The notes under the pieces were generated by a model. The model saw nothing but the letters and a program-made list of their open reading frames with translations. It had not been told where the DNA came from and did no database searches. Below are positions 9,079-18,703 of a stretch of 64,000 bases of DNA, piece after piece; the first letter of the stretch is position 1, and the number at the start of each line of letters is the position of its first letter. The DNA comes from Sporomusa termitida (GTDB lineage Bacteria > Bacillota > Negativicutes > Sporomusales > Sporomusaceae). A program made the position numbers and the translations under genes. The stretch covers positions 4,218,501-4,282,500 of the forward strand of contig NZ_CP036259.1 of assembly GCF_007641255.1 (NCBI RefSeq). Reading direction: 5' to 3'.

Positions 9079-9162
9079 TCAGCGGCATTTGCGAACCAAG
9101 AAGCACCAGATGATCGCGGCCATCAAGATCGTTGCTCCTATAGACTGTACTGTACTTAACAT
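9079..9162 (-). CDS. Possible 27-residue membrane microprotein
   Basis: A short frame with an AGGAG site 6 bp before its ATG encodes 27 residues: a hydrophobic stretch (ATILMAAIIWCFLV) and a basic tail RKCR. It sits 50 bp upstream of the Hsp70 gene, on the same strand. Length and composition fit a single-span small membrane protein, but such frames also arise by chance. Confidence 0.35.
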   Translation of the reverse strand: MLSTVQSIGATILMAAIIWCFLVRKCR

Positions 9163-9340
9163 GAGCACTCCTCGCCTATGAATTGAATCCGGCCTCTCCG
9201 TAATAGAAGTTACTATATTTAAAATACTACTTTTGGGGTAATACGCCCATAGGACTTACGATTCATTTACACGCCGTCCCGCCACTAACAGTCAAGGTAA
9301 AAATCCTCAGAATCTTATATTGCCGTTACATCAGGCAAGA

Positions 9341-9386
9341 AAATAGCCATAACTGCTTATTATGAAATAAGCAGTTATGGCTATTT
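9341..9386. terminator. Terminator downstream of lpdA (21-bp perfect stem)
   Basis: 9341-9361 pairs perfectly with 9366-9386 around a 4-nt loop. On the minus strand the stem is followed by TTTTCTT. It ends the glycine cleavage operon and could also block transcripts from the left. Confidence 0.8.
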
Positions 9387-9452
9387 CTCTACTAAGGCAG
9401 AAATTCCTGCCAGTTCGTTTTACGAGTCCGTTTTTTCACCAATGATAGGGGG

Positions 9453-10871
9453 TTATGTCAGGGGCGGCCGCTGCTTCTGCTTAAGCTGATGAATCATATC
9501 GCCGTCAATCCCGTGGGCACACTCCATAACGACCTCGGTCAAGGTGGGATGGGGATGAATGGTGTGGGCAATGTCCCGGGCGGTCAGGTTGTTACGGATG
9601 GCCAGCGCTCCCTCCATAATGAGATCACTGGCATGGGCCCCAAGAATGTGCATGCCCAGGATTTTGCCGGTGCCGGCCGCAGCCACGATTTTAACCAGAC
9701 CATCCGGTTCAGCCATCGATACCGCTTTGCCGTTAGCGGCAAAGTTAAATTTGCTGATTTTAAAAGCCTCGCCGCCGGCCAGCGCCGCCTGTTCGGTCAA
9801 CCCTACCGACGCTATTTCCGGGGTAGTAAATATGCAGGCCGGAACCGCACGGTAATCCATCAGCGAGCTGACCCCCATCGCATTTTCCGCCGCCACAAGG
9901 CCCTCGGCTGAGGCAACATGGGCCAGCATGCTCCGGCCGGTAACATCGCCGATGGCATAGATACCGGCGACATTGGTTTCCATGCGCGCATTAACGGTTA
10001 TACCCGCGTGGTCATAAACAACCCCGGCCGCTGCCAGCCCCAGATCCGCCAGCACCGGCCGGCGGCCGGCGGCCACCAGGACCTTGCCGGCCGGCAATTG
10101 CTGCCTGCCTTTCCCGGTATCAACCGCAACAAGCACCCCGGCCGGCGCCGCCTCGATCGCCGTTACCCTGGCGCCAACTAGGGTTTTAATGCCCTGTTTG
10201 CGCAAAATTATCCCCAGCCGCTTGACCAGGTCATTGTCCAGACCGGGCAAAACAGCCGGCAGCAATTCCACAATTGTCACTTCACAGCCAAAAGAGCGCA
10301 TAAGCGTTGCAAACTCAATGCCCACAACCCCGCCCCCAATGATCAGCAGGCTTGGCGGGATCTCGGTCAGTTCCAGCAGTTCGTCGCTGGTAATCACGGC
10401 CGGCAGCCCGCAGCCAGGCACCGGCACCGGGCCGGGCTGCGAGCCGGTGGCGATAATGATCTGCCGGGCTTCATAACTCTCCCTGCGGCCGGTATCAGGG
10501 TTGCTGACCGCCAGCCGGCTGGGGCCTGTCAGCATGGCAGTACCCTGCACCACGGTGATCCCATGGCTGCGCACCAGCTGCTCAATCCCGCCCCGGAGCT
10601 GGGCTACCACTGCATTTTTCCGGGCCATGACTGCCCCGAAATCAAAACCAATTCCCGTTGCGGTTAAGCCAAACTCGGAGCTGCGCTTGAGGTCTTCCCA
10701 TTTTTCCGCACTTTTTAATAAGGTCTTGGTGGGTATGCAGCCCCGGTTCAGGCATACCCCGCCCAGAGACTCTTTTTCCACCAAAAGTACCTTGCCGCCC
10801 AGTTGGGCGGCGCGGATCGCCGCCACATATCCGCCCGGCCCGCCGCCAATAACAGCGATATCATAGTTCAT
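9453..10871 (-). CDS. lpdA: Dihydrolipoyl dehydrogenase (L protein of glycine cleavage)
   Basis: 472 residues, the usual length. This FAD flavoprotein reoxidises dihydrolipoyl-GcvH and reduces NAD+. It has an N-terminal FAD site (IAVIGGGPGGYVAAIRAAQ), the redox-active disulfide GGVCLNRGCIPTK, a second dinucleotide site (IIGGGVVGIEFA), YAIGDVTG contacting FAD, and the C-terminal interface helix with the catalytic His-Glu pair (HPHPTLTEV). The start at 10871 has an AGGAGGG site; an upstream extension lacks family similarity. It is the last gene of the riboswitch-controlled glycine cleavage operon, 28 bp after the lipoyl-transfer gene. That placement argues for a dedicated glycine cleavage role rather than pyruvate dehydrogenase. 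Confidence 0.93.
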   Translation of the reverse strand: MNYDIAVIGGGPGGYVAAIRAAQLGGKVLLVEKESLGGVCLNRGCIPTKTLLKSAEKWEDLKRSSEFGLTATGIGFDFGAVMARKNAVVAQLRGGIEQLVRSHGITVVQGTAMLTGPSRLAVSNPDTGRRESYEARQIIIATGSQPGPVPVPGCGLPAVITSDELLELTEIPPSLLIIGGGVVGIEFATLMRSFGCEVTIVELLPAVLPGLDNDLVKRLGIILRKQGIKTLVGARVTAIEAAPAGVLVAVDTGKGRQQLPAGKVLVAAGRRPVLADLGLAAAGVVYDHAGITVNARMETNVAGIYAIGDVTGRSMLAHVASAEGLVAAENAMGVSSLMDYRAVPACIFTTPEIASVGLTEQAALAGGEAFKISKFNFAANGKAVSMAEPDGLVKIVAAAGTGKILGMHILGAHASDLIMEGALAIRNNLTARDIAHTIHPHPTLTEVVMECAHGIDGDMIHQLKQKQRPPLT

Positions 10872-10899
10872 GGGCCAATTCCCTCCTGTGTATTTGAAG

Positions 10900-11730
10900 C
10901 TACCGCAACAGATTCCAACTGTCACAGCCGTATTTTGTCCTGACAAGTTCAGCAGCCGTGGCCTGCTCCTGCTCACTCAGCCGGCCGGGCTCCAGTTCAA
11001 GCCCCAGCGCCGCACCAAAAGCGGCGCTCATTGTCCGGCGAACCGACTCCCAGCTCACCTCCCGGCCCAGAATTTCCTGCACCGATATGGCCCGTTTGGC
11101 CAGCATTGCCGCCACCGAACGCTGCTCCTCCGGTGACGGAAGATTAAGTAAAGCTGCAACCTGCTCAGGCTGAAACGCCAGCAAAATCGAGCCATGCTGC
11201 AGAATGACCCCGTCTTTACGCACCTGGGCGCTGCCTGCCAGCTTACGCCCCCGGGCCGTCAGCTCATAGTGCGAGGGGGCATCGAAACATGCCGCCGAGG
11301 CGGACCGGCGCCTGGTGCCGGCCTGACTGTAGGCAGCCTTGGGCATACTCATCGCGGCATCGATGCCCAGCGCGCTCAGCCCGGCCAGCAAACCGCCACT
11401 AAAATAGTGATAAGAGGCGGTAATGGTTGCCGGAATCTGCGGGGCGTCGGCCCGCACCACCACACTGTAGGTTAGTTCCGCCGCATGGAGAACCGCCCGG
11501 CCGCCGGTAAGCCTGCGGACAACATCGATTCCCGCCTGGCGGCATTTCTCTAAATCGACTTCGGCGGCCGCTTTTTGAAAATAACCGATGCTCATAGCGG
11601 CCGGCTGCCAGCCATAAAACCGGACTGTCGGCGGTACAGCGCCGCTGGCATGGGCGTGCAGGATAGCCTCATCCACCGCCATATTCCGGGCTGCCGTTCC
11701 AATCCCGCTGTTAATAACCCGCCATCTCAC
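10900..11730 (-). CDS. Lipoate/octanoate protein ligase family (LipM-like octanoyltransferase)
   Basis: About 276 residues with the biotin/lipoate ligase fold: NMAVDEAIL, FYGWQPAAMSIGYFQ, RRLTGGRAVLH, then ACFDAPSHYEL and GRKLAGSAQVRKDGVILQHGSI. The Cys in ACF lies where LipM-type octanoyltransferases keep their catalytic Cys, and the length matches LipM (about 278) rather than two-domain LplA. It would put octanoyl groups on GcvH, supplying the substrate for the two radical SAM proteins just upstream. I chose the GTG at 11730: a GAGGTG site precedes it by 7 nt and overlaps the stop codon of the upstream gene. The frame stays open to 11769. Direct lipoate ligation is the alternative. Confidence 0.8.
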   Translation of the reverse strand: MRWRVINSGIGTAARNMAVDEAILHAHASGAVPPTVRFYGWQPAAMSIGYFQKAAAEVDLEKCRQAGIDVVRRLTGGRAVLHAAELTYSVVVRADAPQIPATITASYHYFSGGLLAGLSALGIDAAMSMPKAAYSQAGTRRRSASAACFDAPSHYELTARGRKLAGSAQVRKDGVILQHGSILLAFQPEQVAALLNLPSPEEQRSVAAMLAKRAISVQEILGREVSWESVRRTMSAAFGAALGLELEPGRLSEQEQATAAELVRTKYGCDSWNLLR

Positions 11731-11737
11731 CGTCCCG

Positions 11738-12727
11738 TCACCTCGCCGCCCCGGCCAATCCAGCCACAATGCCGCTCTCTTTCATGGCCTGCTCCGCCTC
11801 GGTCCTGCTTAACCGCCGGGGATAGTTGTACATGCTCCCTCCCGGCCGTTCGTTGTAATACGGCCGGTTGCAGTCCGGACAACCGCTGGTTTCAAAAGCC
11901 GTCCCCGCGCTCAGCAGCTGCTTTAATTCTCCCAGCGGCAGGTTAATTCCGGTTAAAGTCCCCTGCCGATACCGGAAAACGTCCGGACTGCAGCCTGATT
12001 GCAACAGGAAATGAGCAATCTGCACCCGCCGGTATTGACCGATGGCCGGCGGCCGCCGCTCCGCCCAGGCGGTCCCCCGTACAGGCGTAAAGGCAAACAG
12101 GCCAACCGCAATTCCTTTATTGACACATTGTTCTATAGTCTTTATCATTTCCTCCTCAGTTTCGCCCAGACCAACGATGAGATGAGTACTGGCCCGTCCG
12201 GGCAGTTCTGCGGCCACCTGGTGCAACAGCTCCCAGCGCCGCTGCCAGTGGCCATCCTTCACCTGGTGAAAGATGGCCGGCGTGGCCGCGTCCAGAGCGA
12301 TGCAAATACGCTCTGCGCCCCGGCTGACAAGTTCCCGGGCCTGCTCCACCGTGTCAATGGCACTGGCGACGCAGACCGGAATATCGCTGGCCTGTGCTAA
12401 AGCCTCCACCGCCCTGACACTCGTTGGCCAGCTGGCTTCGCTATGGACGACCTGCAGACAGGCCCGTTTCAGGTTTCCGGCCTGAAAGGCGGCACTAATA
12501 GCCTGAACAGCCTCAGTTCCGTCCAGCTCGGGCCAGGTAACCCGTGACAGCAGATCGGCCCGGGCCGCACTGCTGCGGGCTTGCGCACAAAAGCGGCAGT
12601 TATGGCGGCATTTGGCCCCCAGCATAATATAAGCAGTCGTTGGCAGCACATCAGTCCTGACATGTTTTTTGCCGACCACACAGGCCGTACCTGCCGACAG
12701 TTTCCACAGATTCACAGTACACAGCAC
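11738..12727 (-). CDS. Radical SAM protein, probable LipS1/LipS2-type lipoyl synthase component
   Basis: 329 residues. The radical SAM cluster motif is CRHNCRFC near residue 40, followed by a biotin-synthase-like barrel with ICIALDAATP and STHLIVGLGETEEEM. The C-terminal segment has SGCPDCNRPYYNERPGG and NYPR, a possible auxiliary-cluster or substrate site. Canonical LipA has an N-terminal auxiliary CX4CX5C motif, absent here. A pair of biotin-synthase-like radical SAM enzymes is known to replace LipA in some archaea and bacteria (LipS1/LipS2), and the position inside a gcv-lipM-lpd operon fits exactly. I infer sulfur insertion into octanoyl-GcvH. It overlaps the preceding radical SAM gene by 16 bp. 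Which member of the pair it is cannot be settled by eye. Confidence 0.7.
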   Translation of the reverse strand: MLCTVNLWKLSAGTACVVGKKHVRTDVLPTTAYIMLGAKCRHNCRFCAQARSSAARADLLSRVTWPELDGTEAVQAISAAFQAGNLKRACLQVVHSEASWPTSVRAVEALAQASDIPVCVASAIDTVEQARELVSRGAERICIALDAATPAIFHQVKDGHWQRRWELLHQVAAELPGRASTHLIVGLGETEEEMIKTIEQCVNKGIAVGLFAFTPVRGTAWAERRPPAIGQYRRVQIAHFLLQSGCSPDVFRYRQGTLTGINLPLGELKQLLSAGTAFETSGCPDCNRPYYNERPGGSMYNYPRRLSRTEAEQAMKESGIVAGLAGAAR

Positions 12728-13539
12728 TCCTCTCCCCGGGAAATTGTCAGGCCAAGTTTATTAGCCAGAGCCACAGCCGCCGGGGCCGGATTGACGACAG
12801 TGTCAAAGCCGATGCGGACAGCCCACTTGTCAATTTCCTCCCGGTACCGCCCGCCGGGGCGCATGCAACCCAGATGCAGGGGGATAGCGGGAAAATTGAG
12901 CCGGGCATGGGTCAGCAGCCGGGCAACCTCGGTAATATCGGGGGGCTTACGGTCGCCAAACCGGGTCCCCCGGGTCGGCATAAAAATGATAAAGGTTAAC
13001 GCTTCGGCCCCTAAGGCCTGTAAAATTTCTAACGCCCGGTACTCGCCGCTGATCTGGCCGCCCTTGAGGCCGGCGCAGATATGGGGCATCACCCGGACCC
13101 TGCGGCGCAGGGACTGGTAGCAGGCGATATAATCCGCCGCCTGGCGGCCGTTGCCGAACACTTCCCGGATGGTGGGATCATCACTGACAAAATCAAAGGA
13201 CACGCAGTCAGCTACGGCCGCCAGTTGCTCAATTTCCGCCTCTCCCACCAGGCCGACATGCATATTATACCGCCGCCCGCTTTTAACTGCCGCCAGTTGC
13301 GCAAGGTGCTCCCCCACCGGGACTGAACCGTCGGCCCGGCAACCGCCGCTGACCAGCCAGCTGGGGCTGTCATCGGCGGCAACTGCTGCTGCCAGGGGCT
13401 GCATATGCTGCAGGTAGTGTCCCCCGCAGTGAGCGCAATTCAGCTCACAGCTAGGTCCTGTCACACTAACCGGTCTGGTTTTGTGCGGATAAGCAAAACA
13501 AATGCTGCTGCGGTCCGGCAGCCGGCCTAGCCCTTCCAT
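12712..13539 (-). CDS. Radical SAM protein, second component of the probable LipS-type lipoyl synthase
   Basis: 275 residues. The SAM cluster motif is CELNCAHC (residues 29-36), followed by a glycine pair and a barrel with [27 protein letters not shown] and [10 protein letters not shown]. The protein ends in GEECCVL, with two adjacent Cys that could bind a second cluster. It overlaps the end of gcvPB by 13 bp and the next radical SAM gene by 16 bp, so the three are translationally coupled. No LipA gene is in the window. Together with its neighbour it probably makes lipoyl from octanoyl groups on GcvH. A role in modifying another cofactor cannot be excluded. Confidence 0.68.
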   Translation of the reverse strand: MEGLGRLPDRSSICFAYPHKTRPVSVTGPSCELNCAHCGGHYLQHMQPLAAAVAADDSPSWLVSGGCRADGSVPVGEHLAQLAAVKSGRRYNMHVGLVGEAEIEQLAAVADCVSFDFVSDDPTIREVFGNGRQAADYIACYQSLRRRVRVMPHICAGLKGGQISGEYRALEILQALGAEALTFIIFMPTRGTRFGDRKPPDITEVARLLTHARLNFPAIPLHLGCMRPGGRYREEIDKWAVRIGFDTVVNPAPAAVALANKLGLTISRGEECCVL

Positions 13540-14984
13540 TTTACAACCGGTTTCCGGGCTGCCGCGGCCTCGTCCAGACGGCCTACCACCGTTGACCGGG
13601 GCGCGCCGGTAATCAGGCCGGCATCCTCCCGGGCATCCCGGGCAATCCGCCGCATGGCGGCGATAAAGCCGTCCAGGGTCTCCTTGCTTTCCGTTTCGGT
13701 AGGCTCAATCATGATCGCCTCCTCCACAATCAGCGGGAAATAGACCGTCGGCGGATGATAGCCGTAGTCCAGCAGCCGTTTGGCAATATCCAGGGTGTGG
13801 ATGCCATAGGCTCTCTGTTTCCGGGACGTTATAATGCATTCATGCTTGCACGGCTGGGCAAAGGGGGCATAGAAGTCCTCTTTTAGCTGACTGAGGACAT
13901 AGTTGGCATTCAATACCGCGTCCTCGCTGGCCTGTTTCAGCCCGGCCGGCCCCATCGCCCGGATATAGGCATAAGCCCGGACAACCACGCCGAAATTGCC
14001 ATAGAAGGAATGCATCCGGCCAATCGACAGCGGCCGGTCCTCATCCAGGCGGAAGGTCCCGGCCTCGCGGACAATAACCGGCACCGGCAGAAAGGGAATC
14101 AGGGCCTGTTTGACGCCTACCGGCCCGGACCCGGGGCCGCCGCCGCCATGGGGCGTGCTAAAGGTCTTATGAAGATTTAAATGAACGACGTCAAAGCCCA
14201 TATCGCCGGGGCGGGTAATGCCCATAATGGCATTGGCGTTGGCGCCGTCATAATACAGCAGCCCGCCCGCAGCATGGACGATCCGGGCAATCTCCCGGAT
14301 ATTGATCTCAAACAAGCCCAGCGTACTGGGATTTGTCAGCATCAGGGCCGCTGTATCAGGACCCACGGCCGCTTGCAGAGCCTCCAGATTGACAGAGCCG
14401 TCGGCATTGGACTTTATTTCCACAATTTCCAGGCCGGCCACCGCCGCTGACGCGGGATTGGTGCCATGGGCCGAGTCCGGCACAATCACCTTGGTCCGGT
14501 TTTCCCCCCGGTGCCGGTGGTAAGCCCGGATAAGCTTAAGGCCTGTCAGTTCCCCCTGGGCGCCGGCCACCGGCTGGGTGGTAACGGCATCCATACCGGC
14601 AATCTCAGCCAGATATTCTTCCATATTCCCGAGCAGTTCCAGCGCCCCCTGTACGGTTTCTGCGGCCTGCAGCGGATGGATGGCGGCAAAGCCCGGCAGC
14701 CGGCAGACATCCTCGTTTATTTTCGGGTTGTATTTCATCGTGCAGGAGCCTAAGGGATAAAAGCCCGAATCTACCCCGAAGTTGCGCCTGGACAGACCTG
14801 TATAATGGCGCACAAGGTCCTGCTGACTGACTTCCGGCAATGCTGCCGGGGTTTTTCTCAGAAACCGGGCGGGAATTACATCCGCAGCCGCTGCCGGCGG
14901 CACGTCACTGTCAGGCAGATCAATCGCCCGGCGGCCGGTTTTGCTGATTTCAAAGATCAAAGCGGTGGATTTTCTATTACTCAT
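13527..14984 (-). CDS. gcvPB: Glycine dehydrogenase (decarboxylating) subunit 2
   Basis: 485 residues, the normal length for the C-terminal half of split P protein. The PLP-binding lysine is in [16 protein letters not shown], preceded by DGANANAI. With GcvPA it decarboxylates glycine and passes the aminomethyl group to lipoyl-GcvH. Other family landmarks are [15 protein letters not shown] near residue 78 and [13 protein letters not shown]. The start at 14984 overlaps the gcvPA stop by four bases (ATGA), as usual for this pair. Confidence 0.95.
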   Translation of the reverse strand: MSNRKSTALIFEISKTGRRAIDLPDSDVPPAAAADVIPARFLRKTPAALPEVSQQDLVRHYTGLSRRNFGVDSGFYPLGSCTMKYNPKINEDVCRLPGFAAIHPLQAAETVQGALELLGNMEEYLAEIAGMDAVTTQPVAGAQGELTGLKLIRAYHRHRGENRTKVIVPDSAHGTNPASAAVAGLEIVEIKSNADGSVNLEALQAAVGPDTAALMLTNPSTLGLFEINIREIARIVHAAGGLLYYDGANANAIMGITRPGDMGFDVVHLNLHKTFSTPHGGGGPGSGPVGVKQALIPFLPVPVIVREAGTFRLDEDRPLSIGRMHSFYGNFGVVVRAYAYIRAMGPAGLKQASEDAVLNANYVLSQLKEDFYAPFAQPCKHECIITSRKQRAYGIHTLDIAKRLLDYGYHPPTVYFPLIVEEAIMIEPTETESKETLDGFIAAMRRIARDAREDAGLITGAPRSTVVGRLDEAAAARKPVVKWKG

Positions 14985-16327
14985 ACGATTGCCCCCAGTC
15001 TGGCTGCCAGCAGGTCAATCTCCTGGCGTGACCGGCTTTCCGTCACACACAGCAGGGTGCAGCCTGTTAGTTCCGGATAATAGTTGCCCAAATCAAGGCC
15101 GCCGATGATGTTGGCGGCCAACAGCTGTTTATTCACTGCGGCAACCGGTTGCGGCAGGCGAACGGCGAACTCTTTAAAGAAAGGTGCGCCGAACACCGGT
15201 TCAACCCCTTTGATCCCGGTCAGCTGCGTATAGGCGTAATGCGCTTTTTGCAGCGACAGGGATGCTATCTGCGGCAAGCCCTCTTTGCCCATAGTGTTTA
15301 AGTACACAGCGGCAGCTAAAGCGCATAAGGCTTCATTGGAGCAGATGTTGGAGGTGGCTTTTTCCCGGCGGATATGCTGTTCCCGGGCCTGCAGGGTAAG
15401 CACAAAGCCCCGGTTGCCCTCCTGATCCACGGTCTGGCCCACAATCCGGCCGGGGATTTTGCGCATTAGCTTTTCCGTTGTAGCGAAAAAACCCAGATAA
15501 GGACCGCCGAAGGACAGGGGAATTCCCAGACTCTGTCCTTCACCCACGACAATATCCACGCCCAGCTTTCCCGGCGCTTCCAGCAACCCCAGCGAAATGG
15601 GATCAACGGCGGCAATCATGAGGGCCCCCTGGGCATGAGCCGCCGCCGTCCCAGCCGCCAGGTCTTCAATGCAGCCAAAAAAATTGGGGCTCTGGACAAT
15701 AACGGCCGCCACTGTTGGTCCGAGTTTATTTTGCAGCTCGCCGGCAGCCAGGACACCGTCCTGATAGCCGATCTCCGTGAGTGTATAACCCCGGTCCCGG
15801 GCATAGGTGCTGAGTATTGCCCGGTAATGGGGATGCACGGTTTTGGCCACCAGGAACTCTTTACGGCCAGTGGCGCTGGCGGCCACCATCGCGGCTTCGG
15901 CCAAACCTGTGCCCCCGTCATACAGGGAGGAATTAGCCACCTCCAGCCCTGTCAGTTCGGCAATCAGGGCCTGATATTCCCACAAAGCCTGTAAATATCC
16001 CTGGGAAATCTCCGGCTGGTAAGGGGTATAGGCCGTATAAAATTCGGAACGGCGTAAAATGTGATCGACCACACTCGGTATATAATGGTCATAGGCACCA
16101 GCCCCGAGAAAGCAAATATACTCGCTGACATTGATGTTGGCTCCGGCCAGGGCGGCCAGATGTTTTGCCAGATCAGGTTCAGCCAGCGCTGCCGGCAGGT
16201 TTAGCGGCCGGTGCAGGCATAACTCTGCCGGAATATCAGCGAACAGCTCCCCGCTATTGGCCACGCCGATAGCCGCTAACATTGCTTTCCGGTCTGCTTC
16301 TGTATGCGGTAGATAGCTCCAGGGCAT
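14981..16327 (-). CDS. gcvPA: Glycine dehydrogenase (decarboxylating) subunit 1
   Basis: 448 residues, the normal length for the N-terminal half of split P protein. It begins [17 protein letters not shown], the conserved GcvPA start, and contains [32 protein letters not shown] and YDGGTG. It pairs with GcvPB to form the glycine-decarboxylating enzyme. The ATG at 16327 lies one base after the gcvH stop and follows a GGGAGG site; an in-frame upstream ATG at 16345 would lie inside gcvH and adds residues not seen in the family. Confidence 0.94.
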   Translation of the reverse strand: MPWSYLPHTEADRKAMLAAIGVANSGELFADIPAELCLHRPLNLPAALAEPDLAKHLAALAGANINVSEYICFLGAGAYDHYIPSVVDHILRRSEFYTAYTPYQPEISQGYLQALWEYQALIAELTGLEVANSSLYDGGTGLAEAAMVAASATGRKEFLVAKTVHPHYRAILSTYARDRGYTLTEIGYQDGVLAAGELQNKLGPTVAAVIVQSPNFFGCIEDLAAGTAAAHAQGALMIAAVDPISLGLLEAPGKLGVDIVVGEGQSLGIPLSFGGPYLGFFATTEKLMRKIPGRIVGQTVDQEGNRGFVLTLQAREQHIRREKATSNICSNEALCALAAAVYLNTMGKEGLPQIASLSLQKAHYAYTQLTGIKGVEPVFGAPFFKEFAVRLPQPVAAVNKQLLAANIIGGLDLGNYYPELTGCTLLCVTESRSRQEIDLLAARLGAIV

Positions 16328-16328
16328 A

Positions 16329-16718
16329 TTACTGGCCTCCCTCACCCACTAGCCGTTCGTAGGCCTCACTATCCAGCAAGGCATCCGGCTGCGGCAGGTC
16401 GGAGATTTCTAAAACAGCAATCCAGCCGGTCCCGTAAGCATCCTGGTTAACGGTCTCAGGCGCATCAGCCAGTAATTCATTAGTCTCAACTACCTTGCCG
16501 GCCAGCGGCGCATAGATGTCAGACACCGCTTTCACCGACTCGATCACCGCCAGGCCGCTGCCGGCAGCAACCTCGTCGCCGACTGCCGGCAGCTCCACGA
16601 ATACGACATCCCCCAGCTGGGATTGGGCAAAATCAGTAATCCCGATAGTGGCCCTGGTGCCTTCAATCTTTACCCATTCATGGTCCCGGGAGTATTTCAG
16701 TTCTTTTGGAATATTCAT
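16329..16718 (-). CDS. gcvH: Glycine cleavage system H protein
   Basis: 129 residues, the standard length. The lipoyl-bearing lysine is in VIESVKAVSDIYAP, matching the family's ESVKAxSDxYxP. The N-terminus (SRDHEWVKIEG) and the C-terminal GTGWIAVLEISD are also typical. It shuttles the methylamine intermediate between GcvP, GcvT and the lipoamide dehydrogenase. It lies 88 bp after gcvT and directly before gcvPA. Its lipoyl group is probably made by the radical SAM pair and LipM-like protein encoded downstream. Confidence 0.95.
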   Translation of the reverse strand: MNIPKELKYSRDHEWVKIEGTRATIGITDFAQSQLGDVVFVELPAVGDEVAAGSGLAVIESVKAVSDIYAPLAGKVVETNELLADAPETVNQDAYGTGWIAVLEISDLPQPDALLDSEAYERLVGEGGQ

Positions 16719-16806
16719 CTTTTTTCCCCCTTTATATATATGTACATACGGAAAATCTCAATTGCTACCCCGATTTTCTTTACCAAAGTCGGGATTATAA
16801 AAGTAA

Positions 16807-17901
16807 TTAAGGCCGTCGGTAAAAGGGTTTGCCAATCACTTCTGCGGCTACATTCTTGCCACGGATTTCCACAGCAAGCTGCTGGCCAATACCGGCGTAG
16901 GCAGCCTCAATTAAAGCCAGGCCGATATTCTTATTGAGTGTCGGCGCATAAGAACCTGTGGTTACGGTGCCAATCCGTTGTCCCTGAAACATAACCGGAT
17001 ATCCCGCCCTGGCTATGCCATGCCCGTTCACAACCAAGCCGGCCAGCCGGCGCTGAGGCTTATTTTGCTTTTGCTCGGCCAGGGCCGCACGGCCGGTAAA
17101 CTCGCCCTTACCGAAAGCAATAAATTTGCCAATACCGGCTTCCACCGGGGTAATATCCCTGGCTAATTCATGGCCATAGAGCGGCAACGCCGCTTCAAAC
17201 CGCAGGGTATCCCGGCAGCCCAGCCCGGCCGGCAGCAGACCATAAGGCTCACCGGCTTGCATAATTGCCGTCCACAGGTAAGCGGCATCTTCAGGCCGGC
17301 TGTAAATCTCAAAACCGTCTTCCCCGGTATAGCCGGTACGGGAAATCATGACCGGCCTGCCGGCCACAGTGGCCTCCGGCAAAAACCAATAGTAGGCAAG
17401 CTGCTGCAAATCGACATCTGTCAGTTTACTCAGAATAGCCTCGGCCAAGGGTCCCTGCAAAGCCAGTTCGGCCGTTGCCGCCGACAGGTTGCTCAATTCC
17501 ACCTGAAACCCCGTGCTGTTCGCCTGCATCCAGGCCCAGTCTTTTTCAATATTGGCGGCATTAATAACCAGAAAATACTCGCCGTTGCCCCGTTTGTAGA
17601 TCAGCAAATCGTCGACCGTACCGCCGTCCGGATAACACATCGGCGTATACTGGACCTGATTGGCGGCCAGGCGCGCGACATCGTTGGTTACCAATTTCTG
17701 CAGAAAGGACAGCGAGTCCGGTCCTTTAACCAGCACCTCCCCCATATGGGACACATCAAATAATCCGGCTTTTTCCCTGACTGCCTTATGCTCCTCCAGT
17801 ATCCCCGCATACTGAACCGGAAGCAGCCAGCCGCCAAATTCGACGATCCTGCCACCATACCTGACATGAGCTTCATACAGTGGTGTCTGCCGTGCGGTCA
17901 T
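16807..17901 (-). CDS. gcvT: Aminomethyltransferase (T protein)
   Basis: 364 residues, the usual length. It transfers the methylene group from aminomethyl-GcvH to tetrahydrofolate and releases ammonia. Landmarks are TPLYEAHVRYGGRIVEFGGW, GLFDVSHMGE, the ISRTGYTGEDGFEIY folate-site region and GLGCRDTLRFEA. The ATG at 17901 has a GGGAGATGAGG site; residues encoded upstream do not fit the family. It is the first gene of the operon, 104 bp after the riboswitch terminator. Confidence 0.95.
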   Translation of the reverse strand: MTARQTPLYEAHVRYGGRIVEFGGWLLPVQYAGILEEHKAVREKAGLFDVSHMGEVLVKGPDSLSFLQKLVTNDVARLAANQVQYTPMCYPDGGTVDDLLIYKRGNGEYFLVINAANIEKDWAWMQANSTGFQVELSNLSAATAELALQGPLAEAILSKLTDVDLQQLAYYWFLPEATVAGRPVMISRTGYTGEDGFEIYSRPEDAAYLWTAIMQAGEPYGLLPAGLGCRDTLRFEAALPLYGHELARDITPVEAGIGKFIAFGKGEFTGRAALAEQKQNKPQRRLAGLVVNGHGIARAGYPVMFQGQRIGTVTTGSYAPTLNKNIGLALIEAAYAGIGQQLAVEIRGKNVAAEVIGKPFYRRP

Positions 17902-18004
17902 AACCTCATCTCCCTTTTGGTATATGTTATCGTCAGACAAAACTACTCCACCGCTACCATTGGCGTTCTCTTTTTATAATGGCCACAGGCTAAAAATCGA
18001 CAAA

Positions 18005-18041
18005 TAAAAAAAGAGGCAAAGGAATAGTTCCCTTTGCCTCT
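18005..18041 (-). terminator. Riboswitch-controlled intrinsic terminator upstream of gcvT
   Basis: On the minus strand an 11-bp stem (18041-18031 with 18022-18012) is followed by a run of seven T. It begins where the second glycine aptamer ends, the usual arrangement of a glycine ON switch: glycine binding prevents termination. Confidence 0.88.
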
Positions 18042-18207
18042 GTCCGTTGTACCTGAGAGATTTGCCTTGGCAGGCTTCCCCATCGGTGACACCCCCACAT
18101 ATCCCGGGGTGTGCTCTCCAGAGTATAGTCCGGCTACAGTCCTTCTGCCTGAGAGTTTGACAAAGCACTTACTCCTTCGGCGCCGCCTAAGCGGTCTCTC
18201 CCATAAC
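18041..18207 (-). promoter_or_regulatory. Tandem glycine riboswitch
   Basis: Both aptamers are recognisable on the minus strand. The first has GGGAGAGACCGC, GCGCCGAAGGAG and AACTCTCAGGCA, with ACTGGAGAGC-type closing bases; the second has CACCGATGGGGAAGC, ATCTCTCAGGTA and ACGGACAGAGG. The family binds glycine and usually switches on gcv operons. It lies directly upstream of gcvT with a terminator between, so excess glycine should induce the cleavage operon. Confidence 0.95.
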
Positions 18208-18272
18208 CATCATCCTATTTATCTAATTGCATCTATCTTAACAAACCCTGCTAAATCTTGTCAATACACAAA

Positions 18273-18449
18273 TTATTTCTTATCCAGCAAAGCGTCTGTC
18301 GCATCAACCGGGTGTTCCTGATAATGCTTGCGGCCTGATACAATCGAGGATAATTCGCCGCTTTTTTCTACAATATCGTTATAAAAAACCATGTAAATAT
18401 GGCCCAGCGCAAAAATAAAGAAACACCAATGACTGGTCATAAAACACAT
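18273..18449 (-). CDS. Small protein resembling the C-terminus of the hydrogenase cytochrome b subunit
   Basis: 58 residues starting MCFMTSHWCFFIFALGHIYM, then a segment FYNDIVEKSGELSSIVSGRK. The HxYxxFxxDI...SxxxSGxK pattern recalls the last helix and tail of the b-type cytochrome subunit of membrane [NiFe] hydrogenases (HyaC/HydC), which carries a heme ligand. The rest of that protein (about 200 residues) is absent, yet this frame has its own strong AAGGAGGG site 4 bp before the ATG. It could be a gene remnant or a genuine single-span protein. The next gene upstream is a hydrogenase maturation protease, which supports the hydrogenase link. Confidence 0.5.
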   Translation of the reverse strand: MCFMTSHWCFFIFALGHIYMVFYNDIVEKSGELSSIVSGRKHYQEHPVDATDALLDKK

Positions 18450-18703
18450 AATTCCCTCCTTCATGTTAAGCCTTGCACAGACATCTTCCTAAAAATCAGC
18501 AGGAAATAAATTTCTATAATTTAGGTAATTTGTTTAAAGAAATGACAAATTCCTGCATATTTCTGCATTTTTTTTACAATGCTGCAGTATTTTTTAAGGC
18601 CAAAAAAACAACAACTCCGGGGAATACTCCTGGCAGTTATTGCCAAAAATCTTTAAACTTATAATACACCTTGTTGAGCTGATCTGTAAATTACACAAGC
18701 AGT

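Noticed and set aside
18034-18321. Rightward open frame over the gcvT leader
   Set aside because: It lies inside the glycine riboswitch on the opposite strand.
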